Origin: Spirosoma aerolatum
GTDB taxonomy: Bacteria; Bacteroidota; Bacteroidia; Cytophagales; Spirosomataceae
Assembly: GCF_002056795.1 (NCBI RefSeq)
Contig: NZ_CP020104.1
Location: forward strand, 4,165,001 to 4,229,000
Length of the DNA: 64,000 nucleotides
Direction of reading: 5' to 3'
Both the position numbers and the translations under genes were made by a program. The notes beneath the pieces were generated by a model. The model was not told where the DNA came from. It worked only from the letters and a program-made list of their open reading frames with translations, and did not search any database. Of this stretch, positions 45,620 to 54,440 are shown in pieces (the stretch's first letter is position 1; each line of letters starts with the position of its first letter).

Positions 45620-47035
45620 ATGAACATCCGTACTCGTCTTACGCTGCTTTTTGTTCTGCTGGTCGCTTCGATCATGCTTCTCTTTACCATCTCCGTTTAT
45701 TACCTGTACGATCAATTCCGTCAACAGGAGTTTGAACAACGACTTGTAGAAAAAGCGCTGACAACCGTTCGTTTACGGGAAGACGTTGGCGAAGTTCCTC
45801 AGAATGATTTGCCTGTGATGGCCGACGAGCAGGTTACCGTTTATAATTCGCGAGGAGTTATCTTATACAATCAGTACAGTCAGCGCCCCCGCTTCCCGAT
45901 CACACCCGATTTTCTGTCTAAAATCACCCTACGCCATCCTCAATATGGCCGAGCTGGTGATATTGAAGCCATTGGTGTGCGGCATATTAATTCAAGGGGC
46001 GAATCCTTGTTTATTGTTGCCTCAGCAAACGATCGCTATGGATTTAGTAAACTGGATCGGCTGCGCGAGATTTTGTTCTTCGGATGGTTATTAAGTCTGT
46101 TTATTGTAGGGATTGCCGGGTATCTGTTTGCCACCGATGCACTGCGCCCTGTCTCTGAACTCATTATACAGGTAAATGCCATATCAGCCACCAACATCCA
46201 TGAACGTTTACGTGTGGGTAGGCAACGCGACGAATTAGCTGATCTGGCCCGTACGTTTAACGATCTGCTTACCCGGCTCGAAGAAGCGTTTGTGTTTCAG
46301 AAGAGTTTTGTGTCGCATGCATCCCACGAGTTACGGACACCTTTAACGGTGATGATGGGTCAAATCGAAGTTACCCGGCTGCAAGCCCGCTCAACCCATG
46401 AATATGAAGTTGCGTTCGATGCGTTACTCGACGAGGTAAAAAGTATGATTCGGCTTGTCAACGGGTTGCTTGAATTAGCCCGGGCTAGTTCCGACGTCGT
46501 TACGTTGAATTATCAACCTGTTCGAATCGACGAGTTATTATGGCAGGCTCAAAGTTTGTTAGTCAACAAAAAATTGGATTATCAAATCGACATTGACTTT
46601 GACAACTTACCTGATCAGGAGGAAGATTTAGTGATTAATGGCGAAGAGTCACTCCTGCAAACTGCCTTCCTGAACTTAATGGAAAATGGTTGCAAATACT
46701 CTCCCGACCAGCGTGTATCGGTTCGTATCGCTTTTGAGCCTGGACAAGTTCAACTGACATTCTCCGACAATGGATTCGGCATTCCAGCCAGTGATCTACC
46801 GCACATTTTCGAGCCCTTTTACCGATCTGAAACAACGATGACTGTAAAAGGTCATGGCATTGGTCTGGCACTTACGCAACGTATAATCGAACTTCACCGA
46901 GGCCAGATTAAAGTGGAATCGACAGTTGGTGCAGGCACTACTTTTCGAATCACCCTACCAAGTGCTCACGGTCCTGTACCCAACCCCAATGACGTTCGAT
47001 CAGTTGACGAAAAACCCGTGAAGGCTTACTCATAA
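45620..47035 (+). CDS. Sensor histidine kinase (CusS-like)
   Basis: 471 residues. Two membrane helices (about 8-29 and 150-172) enclose a periplasmic sensor of some 120 residues, followed by a HAMP domain (about 172-225, TDALRPVSELI), HisKA with HASHELRTPLTVMMGQ, and a HATPase with NLMENGCKYS, DNGFGIP and GHGIGLALTQRI. The sensor has few cysteines or histidines that would define a metal site by eye; a metal signal is inferred from the neighbouring copA/copZ/RND genes. Confidence 0.92.
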   Translation: MNIRTRLTLLFVLLVASIMLLFTISVYYLYDQFRQQEFEQRLVEKALTTVRLREDVGEVPQNDLPVMADEQVTVYNSRGVILYNQYSQRPRFPITPDFLSKITLRHPQYGRAGDIEAIGVRHINSRGESLFIVASANDRYGFSKLDRLREILFFGWLLSLFIVGIAGYLFATDALRPVSELIIQVNAISATNIHERLRVGRQRDELADLARTFNDLLTRLEEAFVFQKSFVSHASHELRTPLTVMMGQIEVTRLQARSTHEYEVAFDALLDEVKSMIRLVNGLLELARASSDVVTLNYQPVRIDELLWQAQSLLVNKKLDYQIDIDFDNLPDQEEDLVINGEESLLQTAFLNLMENGCKYSPDQRVSVRIAFEPGQVQLTFSDNGFGIPASDLPHIFEPFYRSETTMTVKGHGIGLALTQRIIELHRGQIKVESTVGAGTTFRITLPSAHGPVPNPNDVRSVDEKPVKAYS

Positions 47036-47110
47036 TTTGACGTTCGCTTATCCTAAACCTCTCTACTTTCTTCGCTGAATTCAGCATTAAACAACCAGCT
47101 ATTGTACAAA

Positions 47111-47134
47111 AAAGCCCTCAAATTTGAGGGCTTT
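47111..47134. terminator. Bidirectional terminator
   Basis: AAAGCCCTCAAA (47111-47122) directly followed by its complement (47123-47134), with A-run before and CGTTTT after. Between the convergent kinase and the small secreted protein. Confidence 0.85.
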
Positions 47135-47151
47135 CGTTTTGGACCAGTCGT

Positions 47152-47388
47152 TTATTGATTCGGCATCTTTTTAGCATCCTTCTTCATCATTTTGGCGTCA
47201 TGCTTCATGTCCTTTGCAGCATCGGCCTTCGCATCGTCACCATCTTTTTTGGCGTCCTTCTTCATCATTTTAGCATCATGCTTCATTTTTTTATGCTCCA
47301 TCTTGGCGTCTTTCTTCATATCGTCCTGAGCATACGCTGCACCTGTCATCAGCATAGCAGCCACCGCCGAAATCATTAACGTCTTCAT
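47152..47388 (-). CDS. Small secreted Lys/Met/His/Asp-rich repeat protein
   Basis: 78 residues from ATG 47388; a longer frame exists, but this start gives a signal peptide (MKTLMISAVAAMLMTGAAYA, cut before QDD). The mature ~57 residues are almost only K, D, M, A and H, with an internal repeat KHDAKMMKKDAKK occurring twice. Such sequences are disordered or helical and could bind metal through Met, His and Asp; that is speculation supported only by the metal genes next door. Unknown family, though similar low-complexity exported proteins occur in Bacteroidota. Confidence 0.72.
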   Translation of the reverse strand: MKTLMISAVAAMLMTGAAYAQDDMKKDAKMEHKKMKHDAKMMKKDAKKDGDDAKADAAKDMKHDAKMMKKDAKKMPNQ

Positions 47389-47499
47389 TCGTCTATCTGG
47401 TTTTAAGTGGTTCATTACACGAATAGAACCTATCACTTACCAAATAGTTATTAAACCTTTATTAAAGTATAACTCCTACAGTTAGTGACAAACGTTTCA

Positions 47500-47826
47500 T
47501 CAATTACCTGATTTAGGTGATTTCTTACGGGCTTTCACTGACGAAGGGCCCGTTCTGACGCTGCTGGTAGCATCTACTTTTGTAGGTTTATCCGTCGAAT
47601 TATCAGTTGCCTGCGTCTGATATTGATCATTTGTCAAACCAGTTCCGGCAACGGTCCCCTGGTTCTGCTTATTCGAACCCGATGTAGAATTTTGGGCGGC
47701 ATCCGACGAAGAATTCGTACTGGCAGATGTCTTCGTACCTGTAGAACGTTTCCCGGGTTTTTGTTGAGCAACTGCTGTTCCGGTCAACAGCAAGGCTACT
47801 GCCAGGGCTGCAAGTGTGTGTGTCAT
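47500..47826 (-). CDS. Small secreted Ser/Thr/Gln-rich protein
   Basis: 108 residues from ATG 47826 (MTHTLAALAVALLLTGTAVA, cut before QQKPG). The mature part is low-complexity, rich in S, T, Q, N, G and K (TGTKTSASTNSSSDAAQNS; a basic end KARKKSPKSGN), with no cysteine. It lies behind another small exported low-complexity protein on the same strand with a 111-bp gap. No function can be given. Confidence 0.62.
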   Translation of the reverse strand: MTHTLAALAVALLLTGTAVAQQKPGKRSTGTKTSASTNSSSDAAQNSTSGSNKQNQGTVAGTGLTNDQYQTQATDNSTDKPTKVDATSSVRTGPSSVKARKKSPKSGN

Positions 47827-47921
47827 AAGTATAGCTCGTTTTGACGTGAGTAACACCTATAACAACACACTAACTAAGAAGGAGTTTTACTGAATTAAAG
47901 AATCTATACCAATGGCCATAT

Positions 47922-49517
47922 CTAAGCAATCACGTTAAACTCCGACGTCAGATGGAACTGGATGTCAGGGTTGTTTTGCTGATTCATCCGAAGCATCCAG
48001 TCCGATTCGGCCAGAAACACTGGGTTATGATCTTTATCATAAGCTATCTGGTTGCCTTTCAGGCGAATGAACTCAGCCAGCTTTGCCGGGTTTTCGGACG
48101 TAATCCAGCAGGCCTTCGTATAATTGAGCGGTACCCAGCGGCATTTAGCACCGTATTCGTTCTCCAGACGGTATTGAATTACCTCAAACTGAAGTTCTCC
48201 AACCGTACCAACAATTTTCCGATTTCCTATATCGAGAGTAAACAACTGAGCCACTCCTTCATCGGTCAACTGCTGAATACCTTTGTCGAGTTGCTTTGAT
48301 TTCATCGGGTCAAGGTTGACCAATTCCTTGAAAATTTCTGGTGAAAAGCTGGGAATTCCCTGAAACTGTAAGTCTTCGCCTTCGGTCAATGTATCGCCGA
48401 TTTTGAACGTGCCCGTATCGTAAAGTCCGACTACGTCGCCCGGAAACCCTTCTTCCACGACACTTTTGCTATCGGCCATGAAACTGAACGGACTGGCAAA
48501 TCGCACATTTTTATCGAGCCGAGTATGGTGATAAAACTTATTCCGTTCAAACACTCCCGAACAGATACGCAGAAACGCAATCCGGTCTCGATGGCGAGGG
48601 TCAAGATTCGCGTGAATTTTAAAGACAAACCCACTGAATGCTTTTTCATCCGGTTGCACTTCACGCTTATCGGTCGGGCGGGCAATTGGTTCGGGCGAAA
48701 TCCCGCAAAAGCCTTCCAGCAGTTCTTTTACCCCGAAGTTGTTCACCGCCGAGCCAAAAAATACGGGGGCCAGTTTTCCATCCAGGTACGCCTGTCGATC
48801 GAACGGATCATACACCCCCTCGATCAATTCAACATCTTCCCGAAGTTGGGCTGCATCGCGCTCGCCTACTTTTTTATCGAGCAAACTTTCTTCCAGCTCA
48901 ATCGGCAGTACATCATCTTCAACTTTCGTTTTGTTGACTTTGAAGAAATATAACTTTTTCTCGATCAGGCTATAAACACCTTTAAAGTCCGATCCCATAT
49001 TGACCGGCCAGGTCATGGGTCGAACCCGAATATTTAGCTTTTCTTCCAGTTCATCCAGCAGGTCAAATGGATTGCGACCCTCACGATCCAGTTTGTTAAT
49101 GAAGATAATAACGGGTGTGTCGCGCATTCGACACACTTCCATGAGCCGCTCGGTTTGTTCCTCTACACCTTTAACACAGTCAATAACCAGAATGACACTA
49201 TCTACCGCCGTCAGCGTCCGGTAGGTATCTTCCGCAAAATCTTTGTGACCTGGCGTATCGAGAATATTGATTTTCAGGTTGTCGTACTCAAAGGTCATCA
49301 CCGAAGTAGCTACGGAAATACCGCGCTGCTTCTCAATTTCCATGAAGTCAGAGGTAGCCGTCTTTTTAATCTTATTCGATTTAACAGCTCCTGCCGTTTG
49401 AATAGCGCCACCAAAGAGCAGAAGTTTTTCGGTGAGTGTGGTTTTCCCGGCATCCGGGTGACTAATGATGGCGAACGTACGCCGACGGGCGGTTTCTGCC
49501 TGTATATTCGTTTGCAT
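47922..49517 (-). CDS. prfC: Peptide chain release factor 3
   Basis: 531 residues, a translational GTPase that recycles RF1/RF2. P-loop [19 protein letters not shown], switch [34 protein letters not shown], followed by the RF3-specific domains (SSFMADSK-like region and [19 protein letters not shown]). The AGVKSN-type insert ([26 protein letters not shown]) in switch I, residues about 43-68, is typical. A minus-strand TAAATTTG box (49544-49537) lies 20 bp upstream. Confidence 0.96.
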   Translation of the reverse strand: MQTNIQAETARRRTFAIISHPDAGKTTLTEKLLLFGGAIQTAGAVKSNKIKKTATSDFMEIEKQRGISVATSVMTFEYDNLKINILDTPGHKDFAEDTYRTLTAVDSVILVIDCVKGVEEQTERLMEVCRMRDTPVIIFINKLDREGRNPFDLLDELEEKLNIRVRPMTWPVNMGSDFKGVYSLIEKKLYFFKVNKTKVEDDVLPIELEESLLDKKVGERDAAQLREDVELIEGVYDPFDRQAYLDGKLAPVFFGSAVNNFGVKELLEGFCGISPEPIARPTDKREVQPDEKAFSGFVFKIHANLDPRHRDRIAFLRICSGVFERNKFYHHTRLDKNVRFASPFSFMADSKSVVEEGFPGDVVGLYDTGTFKIGDTLTEGEDLQFQGIPSFSPEIFKELVNLDPMKSKQLDKGIQQLTDEGVAQLFTLDIGNRKIVGTVGELQFEVIQYRLENEYGAKCRWVPLNYTKACWITSENPAKLAEFIRLKGNQIAYDKDHNPVFLAESDWMLRMNQQNNPDIQFHLTSEFNVIA

Positions 49518-49536
49518 TATTCTCAGAATCAGAGCG

Positions 49537-49566
49537 CAAATTTACGAAGATTAGTGTAAGAATGAA
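49537..49566 (-). promoter_or_regulatory. Promoter of prfC
   Basis: Minus strand: TTC (49566-49564), 19 bp, TAAATTTG (49544-49537). The -33 is one base off TTG. Confidence 0.45.
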
Positions 49567-49646
49567 GTGTGAAAATCGTAGAATAAACACAAGCCCCAGC
49601 CCTATTTATTGCAGCGTTTTTCACGAGTCCGATCTTCATCTATACT

Positions 49647-50024
49647 TTAAACAAACGCCCAGAATAAAAGTGCCCAACCGGCTATCATGGCCAGCCCGCC
49701 CAGGGGTGTAATGGCCCCTAACCAGGTTATGCCCGTAAAGCATAGAATATAGAGTGAACCTGAGAAGATTAAAACTCCTCCCAAAAATGAATACCCCGCC
49801 CAGTTAAGCAGTTTCATCGTTGATGGATTGCTACCGAATGCATGCATCAGCAATCCAACCAGTACAAGTGCCAGAGCATGATAAAACTGGTATTTAACGG
49901 CGGTTTCAAACGTCGCCGTTCGGCCCGATGTGTCCAGCATAGTTCGTAGGGCATGAGCCCCAAACGCGCCCAGCGCAACACCTAATACACCTAATAAAGC
50001 CCCTGATTGAAGGAAAAATTTCAT
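49647..50024 (-). CDS. DUF423-family membrane protein (YwdK-like)
   Basis: 125 residues with four membrane helices. The family signature is GVALGAFGAHALR near the N-terminus and FETAVKYQFYHALALVLVG in the second helix, with FSGSLYILCFTG and ITPLGGLAMIAGW in the last two. Widespread in bacteria; no biochemical function is established. Confidence 0.9.
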   Translation of the reverse strand: MKFFLQSGALLGVLGVALGAFGAHALRTMLDTSGRTATFETAVKYQFYHALALVLVGLLMHAFGSNPSTMKLLNWAGYSFLGGVLIFSGSLYILCFTGITWLGAITPLGGLAMIAGWALLFWAFV

Positions 50025-50132
50025 ACTGTCTGAACAGGTAATTATATAACTTAATGGATTAATCAGATGGTGTTCCTATTGCGAATAGACAACCAAAATC
50101 AGCGTAATCAGTAAAATCACAACAATTCTGGT

Positions 50133-50792
50133 TTAGTTTCGACTTCCAAAAATAGCACTCCCAACCCGAACCATCGTGCTTCCTTCCTCCAGGGCGATCC
50201 GATAATCACCGCTCATACCCATCGAGAGTTCCTTAAATTGCACATTCGGGCGTTCGATCGTTGCCAGTTGGTCAAAGAGTTGCTTCAGCCCCCGAAACTC
50301 CTGTCGAATTTGTGCCTCATCATTTGTATTGGTGGCTAGTCCCATCAGGCCAACTAAACGAATATTTGAAAGCCCATCTAATTCAGGCGCATGAAGTAAA
50401 ATTGCTGCTTCGTCGGGCGAGAGACCAAACTTGGTTTCTTCATCAGCGATGTAAATCTGCAACAGGCATTTAATAATCCGATGATGTTTAGCTGCCTGTT
50501 TATTCACTTCCTGCAAGAGTTTCAGGCTGTCGATCGAATGAATCAGCGTAACAAATGGGGCAATGTATTTTACCTTATTGCTTTGCAGATGCCCGATCAG
50601 ATGCCATTCAATATCGGCAGGCAACTGCGGCTGTTTCTCCACCATCTCCTGCACTTTATTTTCGCCAAATCGGTGGCATCCGGCAACGTAAGCTTCCCGC
50701 ATCAGCGCTACTGACTTGGTTTTTGTCACGGCAATTAACTTGGCATAGTCTGGCAATGAAGCCTCTATTTGATGAATAGCGTCGGCAATCAT
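50133..50792 (-). CDS. YggS-family PLP-binding protein
   Basis: 219 residues, a single-domain PLP protein like the N-terminal barrel of alanine racemase. The PLP lysine lies in LIAVTKTKSVALM, and the family segments FGENKVQEMVEK, IEWHLIGHLQSNKVKYI and LSMGMSGDYRIALEEGSTMVRVGSAIFG are present (the last gives the phosphate-binding loop). It keeps PLP and amino-acid pools balanced; no catalytic activity is known for the family. Confidence 0.94.
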   Translation of the reverse strand: MIADAIHQIEASLPDYAKLIAVTKTKSVALMREAYVAGCHRFGENKVQEMVEKQPQLPADIEWHLIGHLQSNKVKYIAPFVTLIHSIDSLKLLQEVNKQAAKHHRIIKCLLQIYIADEETKFGLSPDEAAILLHAPELDGLSNIRLVGLMGLATNTNDEAQIRQEFRGLKQLFDQLATIERPNVQFKELSMGMSGDYRIALEEGSTMVRVGSAIFGSRN

Positions 50793-50917
50793 AGGTGCTT
50801 ATTTTATGACCTTCTACGAATCGTTTAGTATTATTGTGCAAAACAAGACAATAAACTGCCTTCCAGGCTAGTTTTGGTAAGGATTTTAACCATACTTGAT
50901 CGTTTAACCCATAGTAT

Positions 50918-51859
50918 ATGGAACCTAGACCTCAACCTCGAAATAATAGTCGTAGTTACTTGCTGGTCGCCCTGCTCGTATTAGCGGCTCTTAACGTACT
51001 GCTATTATACTTTTATTATCAGGAACGACAGGACAATAAAACGAAAGACGCTACCATTGCAGCAAAGACCGAAGAAGTCCTAATCGCGAAAACCAAACTC
51101 GACTCGATTTCGGCGCAACTGGATGCTAAAATCGCAGAAATTCAACAACTTGGCGGCAATATCGACTCTCTGATGAAAGTGAAAGCCCAATTGGAAGTCG
51201 ATAAAAATGAACTTAAAAATGTTGGTTCGTTTGATAGTAAAAAATACGACCAGAAAATTCGAAACTACCAGGCCCTCTTGGCCCAGAAAGACCAGGAAAT
51301 CGCCCGGCTGAAAGAAGAAAATGGCGTATTGACACAGCAAAACGCCACTCTTGCCGAGGAAAATACGGGCCTGAAAGCCGAGCGGCAAACGCTTAGCGAT
51401 TCGGTTGTAGCAGTTTCAACGAAGAATCAGGAGTTAAACGAAAAAGTAACCATAGCGGCTGCGCTCCGGGCCGAGAACATAACGGTAGATGCCATTAACA
51501 AGCGCGGCAAGGAGAAAGATGGTGGTACCTACAAAGCAAAACGGATCGACAAAATTAAAGTATCGGTTCGGCTGGCACCCAATGGGTTAGCCAAGCAGGA
51601 AGAGAAAGTATTGTATATGCGGATACTGGATCCTAGCGGTGCTGTTCTTTCAGACCTGGCAACTGGCTCCGGCGAATTTACCTATGGTGGACAGGGTATG
51701 ATCTATACAGCTATGCAACGATTCAATTTTGATAATAGCCGTCAAACTGTAGACTTCATTTATGGGCGCGGGGCTCAACGCTTCAATGAAGGCAAACACG
51801 TTATTGAAATCTACTGCGAAGGCTTCCGAATTGGCGAAGGTGAGTTTACGGTAAAATAG
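50918..51859 (+). CDS. Membrane-anchored coiled-coil protein
   Basis: 313 residues. Short basic tail, a membrane helix (about 12-32), then a long coiled coil (about 38-180) with heptads such as [20 protein letters not shown] and a C-terminal beta-rich domain (about 205-313, [35 protein letters not shown]). The type is frequent in Cytophagales but has no assigned role. Its stop codon is part of the left arm of the terminator that precedes rpsF. Confidence 0.75.
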   Translation: MEPRPQPRNNSRSYLLVALLVLAALNVLLLYFYYQERQDNKTKDATIAAKTEEVLIAKTKLDSISAQLDAKIAEIQQLGGNIDSLMKVKAQLEVDKNELKNVGSFDSKKYDQKIRNYQALLAQKDQEIARLKEENGVLTQQNATLAEENTGLKAERQTLSDSVVAVSTKNQELNEKVTIAAALRAENITVDAINKRGKEKDGGTYKAKRIDKIKVSVRLAPNGLAKQEEKVLYMRILDPSGAVLSDLATGSGEFTYGGQGMIYTAMQRFNFDNSRQTVDFIYGRGAQRFNEGKHVIEIYCEGFRIGEGEFTVK

Positions 51860-51941
51860 CAAAAGGCAAGGGGGATTGCACATGAGACAAAAACAATCAG
51901 TTGTCTCATGTGCAATCCCCCTTGCCTTTTGCTATTTTTTT
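51857..51941 (+). terminator. Perfect 34-bp terminator that contains the stop codon
   Basis: 51857-51890 pairs perfectly with 51901-51934 around a 10-nt loop and is followed by seven T. The first three bases of the left arm are the TAG stop of the upstream gene. Confidence 0.92.
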
Positions 51942-51951
51942 CCTATCTTTG
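51922..51951 (+). promoter_or_regulatory. rpsF promoter overlapping the terminator
   Basis: TTG (51922-51924), exactly 19 bp, TATCTTTG (51944-51951): a full match to the Bacteroidota consensus. The -33 box is inside the right arm of the hairpin and the spacer contains the T-run. The leader is about 20 nt. Confidence 0.75.
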
Positions 51952-51977
51952 CGCCCTCATTTCAACCAATTCAAAAA

Positions 51978-52340
51978 ATGTTTCTGAATAACTACGAAAC
52001 GGTGTTCATTTTAACTCCCGTTTTATCTGATGCTCAGATGAAGGACACCGTTGACAAGTTCCGGAAAGTGCTCACCGATAATGGTGCGGAACTTGTTCAT
52101 GAAGACAGCATGGGTCTGCGTAAACTCGCTTACCCAATCCAGCACAAGAACACGGGTTACTATCAACTCTTCGAGTTTAAGGCTCCGGGAACGATCATCG
52201 AGAAACTCAACACGGAGTATCTGCGCGATGAACGTGTGATCCGTCACCTGACGGTTTCGCTCGACAAGCACGCTGTTGCCTATAATGAAAAGAAGCGCAA
52301 CGGCTTAGTTGGTAAGAAAAAACAAACCGAAAACGCCTGA
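51978..52340 (+). CDS. rpsF: 30S ribosomal protein S6
   Basis: 120 residues from ATG 51978 ([20 protein letters not shown]); frames open upstream pass through the terminator and are not used. The S6 pattern [20 protein letters not shown] and [20 protein letters not shown] is complete. It forms the usual rpsF-rpsR-rplI cluster, here without ssb or priB between them. Confidence 0.97.
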   Translation: MFLNNYETVFILTPVLSDAQMKDTVDKFRKVLTDNGAELVHEDSMGLRKLAYPIQHKNTGYYQLFEFKAPGTIIEKLNTEYLRDERVIRHLTVSLDKHAVAYNEKKRNGLVGKKKQTENA

Positions 52341-52353
52341 TAGGTCCCTGATC

Positions 52354-52605
52354 ATGAGCTTACAAAACGAATCCGTCTCGAAAACCGAGAACCGCAAAAA
52401 GTACGACCGCTTTAAGAAAGCCGGTATCAAATACATCGATTACAAGGATGGCAACTTCCTGCTGAAACTGCTGAACGAACAGGGTAAAATTCTGCCCCGT
52501 CGGCTGACCGGCACAAGCCTCAAAAACCAGCGTAAAGTGGCCCAGGCTGTCAAACGCGCTCGTCATTTAGCCATCCTGCCTTACGTAGGCGATTCACTAA
52601 AATAG
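52354..52605 (+). CDS. rpsR: 30S ribosomal protein S18
   Basis: 83 residues from ATG 52354 ([20 protein letters not shown]). [20 protein letters not shown] and [20 protein letters not shown] are the conserved S18 core, [13 protein letters not shown] the end. No zinc-type CxxC N-terminus. Starts 13 bp after rpsF. Confidence 0.97.
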   Translation: MSLQNESVSKTENRKKYDRFKKAGIKYIDYKDGNFLLKLLNEQGKILPRRLTGTSLKNQRKVAQAVKRARHLAILPYVGDSLK

Positions 52606-52691
52606 GTTTCAGTCTTCTGTTTTCAGTATTCTGTCGCCTTCGGGTAAATGAACTGTAAACGGCCAACTGTAAACCGAAAACTTTTTCAAAA
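52606..52691. repeat. Octamer-like intergenic sequence between rpsR and rplI
   Basis: The left side (TCAGTCTTCTGTTTTCAGTA, about 52610-52629) and the right side (two copies of AACTGTAAAC at about 52649 and 52667) are built from related short units in opposite orientation and can form an imperfect hairpin. The right end resembles the sequence before the first DUF4097 gene (about 5577-5594). Confidence 0.5.
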
Positions 52692-53135
52692 ATGGACATC
52701 ATTTTAAAAACTGATATTGCCGGCCTGGGCTACAAAAACGATACCGTTACGGTGAAGCCCGGCTACGGCCGCAACTACCTGATTCCTCAGGGGTATGCAG
52801 TAATGGCAACCGAGTCGAACAAAAAGATTGTTGCCGAAAACATTCGCCAGGCCGCTCACAAAGCAGAGAAGATCAAAAATGACGCTCTTGCTCTGGCTGA
52901 AGCTATTGGAGATATTACGCTCTCTATCCCTGCCAAAGCGGGTGAAAGTGGCAAAATCTTTGGTCGCGTAACCAACACTCAGGTTGCCGAAGCGCTTCGT
53001 GAAAAAGGTTTCGATATCGACCGTAAGAAAATTACTGTTGACGATGTGAAAACCCTCGGTACATACGAAGCGTCGCTCGATCTGCATAAGGATGTGAAGC
53101 ATAAAGTGAAATTTGAAGTCGTTTCTGCCGAATAA
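52692..53135 (+). CDS. rplI: 50S ribosomal protein L9
   Basis: 147 residues. The N-terminal rRNA-binding part has the L9 signature TVKPGYGRNYLIPQGYAVMA; a long helix (about 45-75) links to the C-terminal domain (GESGKIFGRVTNTQVAEAL, DLHKDVKHKVKFEV). Last gene of the ribosomal cluster, followed by a terminator. Confidence 0.97.
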   Translation: MDIILKTDIAGLGYKNDTVTVKPGYGRNYLIPQGYAVMATESNKKIVAENIRQAAHKAEKIKNDALALAEAIGDITLSIPAKAGESGKIFGRVTNTQVAEALREKGFDIDRKKITVDDVKTLGTYEASLDLHKDVKHKVKFEVVSAE

Positions 53136-53154
53136 GCACCAACGACTCTTCCTA

Positions 53155-53195
53155 AAAAACGGCCCGCCTGTCAAATGACAATGCGGGCCGTTTTT
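53155..53195 (+). terminator. Terminator of the ribosomal protein cluster
   Basis: AAAAACGGCCCGC (53155-53167) pairs with GCGGGCCGTTTTT (53183-53195); the loop contains TGTCA/TGACA. Confidence 0.92.
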
Positions 53196-53354
53196 ATATT
53201 GCTATAGCAGGGTAAAGTTGTTACGCTGTGTTCCATAAAATAGTAGTAACGACACCTTCTCTTTTTGGCTTTATCCATTGATTATCAACAACTAAAGAAG
53301 GCATCTTTTTAACCCAAAACGGACCTAAATGGCCTGTTTTTTTGTTTAAAAAGT

Positions 53355-54356
53355 ATGAAGCTTCATACTGATTTTTCGCCTGAAACCCTGCCCAATCGCA
53401 TTGGTCTGAAGAGCCGAATCGTAACTATGGGCTCCTGTTTTGCGGAAGCAATAGGAAGCCGCCTGGCCGAGCATAAACTAAACGTACTCAATAATCCGTT
53501 TGGCACTCTATTTAACCCTGTTTCGATGGCTAAGCTATTGACGATGGCTTTATATGGAAATATACCCGACGAAAACCGATATGTCGAACGGGATGGCGTT
53601 TGGTTTCATTACGATTTCCATTCATCGCTCTGGGCACTCAGTCAGGGCGAACTTCGTACCAAATTGATGGGTAGTCTGAAAACTACGGCCGAAGCTATTC
53701 AAAAAGCAGACTTTCTGCTCCTTACCTTAGGCTCGGCGGTTGTTTACAGGCATATTGAAACGGGAAAAGTGGTTGCTAATTGCCACAAAATGCCTGGGCA
53801 ATTGTTCGAGAAGTACCTTTATCAGATCGACCACCTGCGCGACGACATGGCCCGATTGCTGAAAACATTGCATAAAGCCAACCCAGCCCTCAAAGTCGTT
53901 CTGACTGTAAGCCCAGTGCGTCACACACGCGATACCCTTCCACTCAACAACGTCAGCAAATCGATCCTCCGTGTTATTGCTCACGAGCTTACCGTCTGGA
54001 ACAACTGGATCGTCTATTTCCCAGCTTACGAACTAATGATGGACGATCTGCGTGATTACCGATTTTACGAAGCCGACCTAATTCATCCGAACGCACAGGC
54101 GCAGGCGTATATTTTCCAAAAATTTGTTGACAGTGCCTTTGATACCGAATTACGCCATTTTGTAAACGAATGGGCACAGGTAAGTAAATCGCTGGCCCAT
54201 CGGCCACTTTATGGAGAAACGAGTCCGGCCCATCAAGCATTTCTGAGAACGTTACAGTCGCAATTAGAAACATTATCGAACCGAATCGATGTGTCGGCGG
54301 AACTGGCTGACGTACGTGGGCGTTTAGAAAAATGTATAATGGATAATGTGCAATGA
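53355..54356 (+). CDS. GSCFA-domain protein
   Basis: 333 residues. The name-giving motif MGSCFAEAIGSRLAEHK is at about residue 26; NNPFGTLFNPVSMAKLL and LLTLGSAVVYRHIETGKVVANCHK follow, then a conserved VSPVRHTRDTLPLNN and IHPNAQAQAYIFQKF. The fold is SGNH-hydrolase-like (Ser in GSC, DxxH-like pair near LIHPN), but no activity is established. Its 3' end overlaps the left arm of an inverted repeat reaching to the mrp start. Confidence 0.88.
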   Translation: MKLHTDFSPETLPNRIGLKSRIVTMGSCFAEAIGSRLAEHKLNVLNNPFGTLFNPVSMAKLLTMALYGNIPDENRYVERDGVWFHYDFHSSLWALSQGELRTKLMGSLKTTAEAIQKADFLLLTLGSAVVYRHIETGKVVANCHKMPGQLFEKYLYQIDHLRDDMARLLKTLHKANPALKVVLTVSPVRHTRDTLPLNNVSKSILRVIAHELTVWNNWIVYFPAYELMMDDLRDYRFYEADLIHPNAQAQAYIFQKFVDSAFDTELRHFVNEWAQVSKSLAHRPLYGETSPAHQAFLRTLQSQLETLSNRIDVSAELADVRGRLEKCIMDNVQ

Positions 54357-54432
54357 TTAATGGCCTTCGCGCCAATCGATTGTTGCCGTATGCATTGTAC
54401 CGCACGGGCGGCCCCGATTATTCATTATCCAT
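54339..54432. repeat. Composite inverted repeat spanning the GSCFA stop and the mrp leader
   Basis: ATGGATAATG (54339-54348, inside the GSCFA coding end) pairs with CATTATCCAT (54423-54432, 8 bp before the mrp start). Inside, TTAATGGC/GCCAAT and TGCAATG/CATTGTA pairs are possible. Same stop-to-start layout as the other intergenic elements. Confidence 0.55.
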
Positions 54433-54440
54433 TTCCCTGA

